Positions 12,844 to 15,813 of a stretch of 15,813 nt of DNA are shown here, piece by piece (the stretch's first letter is position 1; each line of letters begins with the position of its first letter). The notes under the pieces are model-generated. The model searched no databases and was not told the DNA's origin. It saw only the letters and a list, made by a program, of their open reading frames with translations. The stretch spans positions 20,090 through 35,902 of the forward strand of contig DDYW01000074.1 in the NCBI GenBank assembly GCA_002348185.1, read 5' to 3'. Origin of the DNA: Candidatus Hydrogenedentes bacterium UBA2224 (lineage in GTDB: Bacteria; Hydrogenedentota; Hydrogenedentia; Hydrogenedentales; SLHB01). The position numbers were made by a program, and so were the translations under genes.

Positions 12844-13599
12844 ATGCCACACCGTCTGCCCGCCATGGCCCTGGCTGTCTGGCTTGTACTCGTCGCCGGG
12901 TGCGGGCAGGAGCGCGAGAAGATCGAGGAGATTCCGGCCATCGATCTGCTGCTGGCCACGGAAGTGATGGGCCGCAGCGTCGAGGCCTATGAAAAGTGCG
13001 GATCCTACCGTGATTCCGGCGTCATGACGCGCACGTTTCGAACCTCGGAGGGCACCCAGGAAGAATCCCAGACGTTTGCCACCGTGTTTGAGCGCCCCTA
13101 CCGATTCCGGTTCCAGTGCCGGGAGGGCGAACGCCTCTACATCATCTACGCCGATGCGGCCACGATCCGGGCGTGGTGGGGTCACCAGGAGGGGGTCCAG
13201 CCAATGCGGTCGCTCGACGATGCCATCGGACGCGCCGTCGGACCTTCCAACGGCGCTTCACACACCATCCCCCGCTTGCTGATGCCGGATCGGGTCCACG
13301 GCCGGAGCCTGGCCGAACTGCGCGGGCTGGCCCGGCTGCCCGATGCCATGCTGGAGCATGTCCCGTGTTACCGGGTCACCGGAACGGTCCGCACCGGCGC
13401 GCCGTATACGGTTTGGATTGACCGGACGACGTTTCTGGTGCGCCGGATCGATGTGGAGCACGAGTCTTCCGATTTCAGCGCGATCGACCGCACCGAGTAT
13501 TCCCCGGAGCTGAACCCCGACCTGGCCGACGAGGAGCTGCATTTGAACGCCCCGGTGGCCAAACCTTCGGGGAGGGCCCTGACGGCCCGGGGGGAGTAG
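12844..13599 (+). CDS. LolA/DUF2092-like lipoprotein, function unknown
   Basis: A 251-residue protein with a clear lipoprotein signal: hydrophobic residues 8-18 and the lipobox LVAGC with lipidated C20. The mature part has the strand pattern of LolA-fold proteins: SYRDSGVMTRTF, then FATVFERPYRFRFQCREGERLYIIYAD (about 78-104), then an ending where CYRVTGTVRTGAPYTVWIDRTTFLVRRID (about 176-204) repeats a beta-hairpin used by outer-membrane lipoprotein-sorting-like and DUF2092 proteins to bind lipid. True LolA is periplasmic and not lipidated, so this is a relative, not LolA itself. The ATG at 12844 has only a weak GGAA (12835-12838) upstream; an ATG at 12865 would shorten the signal too much. 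Divergent from the GH43/GH32-like gene. Confidence 0.65.
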   Translation: MPHRLPAMALAVWLVLVAGCGQEREKIEEIPAIDLLLATEVMGRSVEAYEKCGSYRDSGVMTRTFRTSEGTQEESQTFATVFERPYRFRFQCREGERLYIIYADAATIRAWWGHQEGVQPMRSLDDAIGRAVGPSNGASHTIPRLLMPDRVHGRSLAELRGLARLPDAMLEHVPCYRVTGTVRTGAPYTVWIDRTTFLVRRIDVEHESSDFSAIDRTEYSPELNPDLADEELHLNAPVAKPSGRALTARGE

Positions 13600-13702
13600 C
13601 CGGAGCGGCGCGGGCTGGAAATGCCCGGCCTGTCCCGGGTGTTGCGCCTGAATGGGGGCCCGTCGCGGCGCACCACGGCGAAACAGTGGAAAGGAGCGAG
13701 TT

Positions 13703-14719
13703 ATGGCACTTACAAACCGGCAGATTCAGTTGGCGGCGCGCCCGAAAGGGCTCCCCAGGGAGTCCGACTTCGCGCTGGTTACGACCGAGGTCCCGGCGCT
13801 TCAGGACGGCCAGTTTCTGGTCCGGATCAACTACATCTCCGTCGACCCTTACATGCGGGGCCTTATGAATGAAGGCCGGTCCTACGCAAACCACTTCAAC
13901 GTGGGGGATGTGGTTTTGGGCGGCGCGGCCGGCACGATCATCGGATCCCGGCACCGGGACTATGCCGTCGGCGAGACGGTTCTGGGGTTCTGGGGCTGGC
14001 AGGAGTACGCCGTGTCGGACGGCGGGGGCGTCCACCGCTTCGATCCGTCGATTGCGCCCCTGTCCACGTCCCTGGGCGTGCTGGGCATGCCGGGCCTGAC
14101 AGCGTATTTCGGCCTGCTCGACATTGGCCGGCCGCGCGCGGGCGAGACGGTGTTTATTTCGGGCGCGGCGGGCGCGGTGGGCTCGGTTGCGGGGCAGATC
14201 GCGAAGATCATGGGCTGCCGCGTGGCGGGGTCGGCGGGCTCCGCCGAAAAGGTCGCGTTCCTCAAGACGATCGGATTTGATGCCGCGTTCAACTACAAGG
14301 GCGTGACCGAGTACCCGGCCGCGCTGCAGGAGGCCTGTCCCGCCGGCATCGACGTCTATTTTGACAATGTGGGGGGCGTATTGACTGATGCCGTGTTCAC
14401 GCAGATCAATCCGGAGGCGCGCATCGTCTTGTGCGGGCAGATCGACCAGTACAATGCCCTGACCCCGCCGCAGGGACCGCGCCTGTTGTGGCATCTGATC
14501 GCGAAACGCGCCCGTGCCGAGGGTTTTCTCGTGTTCCAGTTCGCCTCCCGGTACGAGGAGGGCCAGCGCGCCATGGCCCGGTGGATGGCGGAAGGCCGCC
14601 TCACCTGGCGCGAGACCATCGTGGACGGCCTCGAAAACACCCCGAAGGCCTTTATCGGCCTGTTCAAGGGCGAGAATGTCGGAAAAAGCCTCGTCCGCAT
14701 CGCCGAACCCGGGGGGTGA
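13703..14719 (+). CDS. NADP-dependent medium-chain reductase (CurA/prostaglandin reductase-like)
   Basis: A 338-residue cytosolic oxidoreductase of the zinc-independent MDR group that includes leukotriene B4 12-hydroxydehydrogenase and bacterial CurA. Such enzymes reduce alpha,beta-unsaturated ketones with NADPH. Visible marks are ISVDPYMRG (45-53), GMPGLTAYFGLLDIG (128-142), the nucleotide-binding loop GAAGAVGS (154-161) and YFDNVGG (219-225). The structural zinc cysteines of alcohol dehydrogenases are missing, as expected. The ATG at 13703 is fixed by AAGGAG (13691-13696) 6 nt upstream and by the family N-terminus NRQIQLAARPKGLP. The 103 nt upstream (13600-13702) show no clear promoter, so read-through from the lipoprotein gene is possible. 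Natural substrate unknown; detoxification of reactive enones is the usual suggestion. Confidence 0.92.
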   Translation: MALTNRQIQLAARPKGLPRESDFALVTTEVPALQDGQFLVRINYISVDPYMRGLMNEGRSYANHFNVGDVVLGGAAGTIIGSRHRDYAVGETVLGFWGWQEYAVSDGGGVHRFDPSIAPLSTSLGVLGMPGLTAYFGLLDIGRPRAGETVFISGAAGAVGSVAGQIAKIMGCRVAGSAGSAEKVAFLKTIGFDAAFNYKGVTEYPAALQEACPAGIDVYFDNVGGVLTDAVFTQINPEARIVLCGQIDQYNALTPPQGPRLLWHLIAKRARAEGFLVFQFASRYEEGQRAMARWMAEGRLTWRETIVDGLENTPKAFIGLFKGENVGKSLVRIAEPGG

Positions 14720-14755
14720 CGCCGCCGCGAAAAACGCGCGCCGGGAATATTCCGG

Positions 14756-14783
14756 TTGACACCGTGTGTCTAATCATGTTAAT
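14756..14783 (+). promoter_or_regulatory. Sigma-70 promoter for the ferredoxin gene
   Basis: A consensus TTGACA (14756-14761), a 16-nt spacer, and GTTAAT (14778-14783). The surrounding ~30 bp are noticeably AT-rich for this window. Transcription would begin near 14790, giving a leader of about 84 nt. Confidence 0.6.
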
Positions 14784-14873
14784 CAATGGCGCGTAGCCGC
14801 CCGCCCGTACGGAAGGTCAGAGGCGCAGTTCAACCCACTCCAGGCCCGCCGGTTGCTTGCAGGAGAGGTATCT

Positions 14874-15218
14874 ATGACCCATGTCGTTACCGAAGCGTGC
14901 ATCAAGTGCAAATTCACCGATTGTGTGGCGGTGTGCCCGGTAGACTGTTTTCACGAGGGCGCCAACATGCTGGTGATCGACCCCGTGGAGTGCATCGATT
15001 GCGGCGCGTGTGTCGACGAGTGCCCGGTCCACGCGATCTATCCGGAAGAGGATCTGCCGGTAGAGTACGAAGACTACCTGCAGTTCAATATCGAATACGC
15101 GGCGAAATGGCCCCTCATCACGGAAGGGCATGAACCGCTCGACACGGCCGAGGGATTCAAGGACGTGAAACACAAGCGCGACCTCTTCGACCCCTCGCCG
15201 GCTCCGCGCGACGAATAG
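14874..15218 (+). CDS. fdxA: Seven-iron ferredoxin (3Fe-4S plus 4Fe-4S), FdxA type
   Basis: A 114-residue soluble electron carrier of the Azotobacter FdI type (about 106 residues). The cysteine pattern is complete: C9, C17 and C50 would hold the [3Fe-4S] cluster and C21, C40, C43 and C46 the [4Fe-4S] cluster, with extra cysteines C12 and C25 as in FdI. Motifs CIKCKFTDCVAVCPVDCF (9-26) and ECIDCGACVDECP (39-51) show this directly. The C-terminal part, with EDYLQFNIEYAAKWPLITE, is the family's helical cap. The ATG at 14874 has AGGAGAGG (14861-14868) upstream; the open frame begins earlier but that stretch overlaps the promoter. The redox partner is not visible here; the neighbouring NADPH reductase is not a ferredoxin reductase. 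Confidence 0.95.
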   Translation: MTHVVTEACIKCKFTDCVAVCPVDCFHEGANMLVIDPVECIDCGACVDECPVHAIYPEEDLPVEYEDYLQFNIEYAAKWPLITEGHEPLDTAEGFKDVKHKRDLFDPSPAPRDE

Positions 15219-15233
15219 TCCCTGTGCCACGCA

Positions 15234-15269
15234 GCGGCCCGCCGCGACAGAAATGTCCGCGCGGGCCGC
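15234..15269 (+). terminator. Strong GAAA-loop hairpin after the ferredoxin gene
   Basis: Two 16-nt arms (15234-15249 and 15254-15269) pair with a bulge on each side around a GAAA tetraloop, 15 nt past the ferredoxin stop. The outer eight or nine pairs are all G-C. Only scattered T residues follow (GTTCGTT), so it may act as a terminator or as a 3'-end stabiliser. Confidence 0.6.
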
Positions 15270-15317
15270 GTTCGTTATGCCAGCAGCAATGCGGCCAGGG
15301 GGCGGTTGCGGATAAGG

Positions 15318-15353
15318 GTCCTGTCGGTCCCATAAGTCGTACAGGTCCCCGTC
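15318..15353 (+). repeat. Degenerate 9-bp array, GTC-N6, four units
   Basis: GTC recurs exactly every 9 bp at 15318, 15327, 15336 and 15345: GTCCTGTCG, GTCCCATAA, GTCGTACAG, GTCCCCGTC. Only GTC is fully constant, yet period, orientation and intergenic position match the other three arrays. Confidence 0.5.
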
Positions 15354-15357
15354 CGGC

Positions 15358-15398
15358 TGACCCGGGCTGATTCGGCGGCCGGGCGAATTGACCCGGGC
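15358..15398 (+). repeat. Direct repeat TGACCCGGGC, possible operator pair
   Basis: The decamer TGACCCGGGC occurs at 15358-15367 and 15389-15398, 31 bp apart, close to three helical turns. Each is followed shortly by TTCGGC (15371-15376 and 15405-15410). The second copy overlaps the -35 of the promoter for the last gene. Confidence 0.4.
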
Positions 15399-15416
15399 CG
15401 ACGGTTCGGCTAGTCT
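15388..15416 (+). promoter_or_regulatory. Sigma-70 promoter for the 3'-terminal gene
   Basis: TTGACC (15388-15393), an ideal 17-nt spacer, and TAGTCT (15411-15416). The -35 matches five of six bases; the -10 keeps the key first, second and last bases. The leader to the GTG at 15470 would be about 47 nt. Confidence 0.5.
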
Positions 15417-15469
15417 GACGCCGGGTAGAGCGGCGTCCCCGGCACGGGACGCGAGGCGGAGTCCCAACC

Positions 15470-15813
15470 GTGAACAAAGCGATGACCGCAGCAGTGGCGT
15501 TCCTGGTTGCCCTGCTGGCCATACAGACCTATCGTCTTCATCAGGCGCAGAAGGACGCAGCCGGGGCTTCCCGTGACCGGCCGGTGTCGGAAGCCACGGC
15601 CGCGGACCGGGAAGAGCTCGCGCGGGCGGGGCTGCTGCTCGAGGACCCCGTTCATCCCGGCATGGGCATGGCTCCGGCCGATCCCATGGCCGACTATCTC
15701 GTGGAAGCGCTGGCCTCTTTTCTTGAACAGGACCCGCGGTATGACGACGCGGCGGATTCCGCGCCACGGCGGGGCAGCCGGGCGGGAAAGGCCGCGACCG
15801 GCGGCGGCGAGGG
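15470..15813 (+). CDS. Membrane-anchored protein, N-terminal part only, function unknown
   Basis: An open frame of 114 complete codons that runs off the window without a stop. The GTG at 15470 is chosen because GGAG (15458-15461) sits 8 nt upstream; an in-frame ATG at 15482 is an alternative. The N-terminus NKAMTAAVAFLVALLAIQTYRL has one hydrophobic segment (about residues 5-20) followed by polar residues, so it is an uncleaved anchor or signal. The rest is Ala/Asp/Arg-rich with a short HPGMGMAPADPM stretch (about 64-75) and an acidic YLVEALASFLEQDPRYDD helix (about 78-95). I do not recognise a family from this fragment. A promoter, a direct repeat and a 9-bp array lie in the 251-nt gap before it. 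Confidence 0.65.
   Translation, partial: MNKAMTAAVAFLVALLAIQTYRLHQAQKDAAGASRDRPVSEATAADREELARAGLLLEDPVHPGMGMAPADPMADYLVEALASFLEQDPRYDDAADSAPRRGSRAGKAATGGGE

Noticed and set aside
12706..13185. The extended N-terminus of the GH43/GH32-like frame
   Set aside because: It would overlap the divergent lipoprotein gene; the signal peptide and GGAGGG site place the start at 12705.

Overview
This is a GC-rich bacterial chromosomal window with twelve or thirteen genes. It shows no phage, plasmid, tRNA, rRNA or CRISPR signature. Several features point to a free-living, motile, glycan-using bacterium, probably an uncultured Planctomycetes/Verrucomicrobia- or Hydrogenedentota-like lineage. These are secreted beta-propeller glycosidase-type proteins, lipoproteins, a multi-PAS sensor protein, a flagellar hook protein behind a textbook sigma-28 promoter, and short GTCC-type intergenic arrays. 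The lineage is inferred from gene style and repeat style; no phylogenetic marker was available to test it.

Layout. Positions 1-436 hold no gene. They carry two different inverted repeats, a 9-bp tandem array and a likely promoter overlapped by an inverted repeat. Positions 437-2049 are a two-gene unit: a KDPG/KHG aldolase (eda) and a lipoprotein alpha/beta hydrolase, 2 bp apart. A consensus sigma-28 promoter (2149-2175) precedes flgK (2251-3942), which stands without its usual partner flgL. Next come a secreted C45-type Ntn-hydrolase-like protein (4114-5286) and a small four-helix membrane protein (5409-5906).

Positions 5922-8666 on the minus strand encode one long chain of seven PAS domains, cut in two by a single in-frame TAA. 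No kinase, cyclase or other output domain follows. A divergent intergenic region with a large inverted repeat leads to a SAM-dependent methyltransferase (8922-9665). A secreted sialidase-fold protein (9903-11135, plus) and a secreted GH43/GH32-like propeller protein (11176-12705, minus) converge. The latter is divergent from a LolA-like lipoprotein (12844-13599). The window ends with an NADPH-dependent medium-chain reductase (13703-14719), a seven-iron ferredoxin (14874-15218) with a strong downstream hairpin, and the beginning of a membrane-anchored protein of unknown function (15470 to the edge).

How they fit together. Export dominates: two lipoproteins, three signal-peptide proteins and two membrane proteins. 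The glycosidase-like pair and the aldolase fit breakdown of acidic or acetylated sugars, but that link is inference because they are in separate transcription units. The most distinctive non-coding feature is a 9-bp-period GTCC array found at four separate intergenic sites, always in the same orientation.
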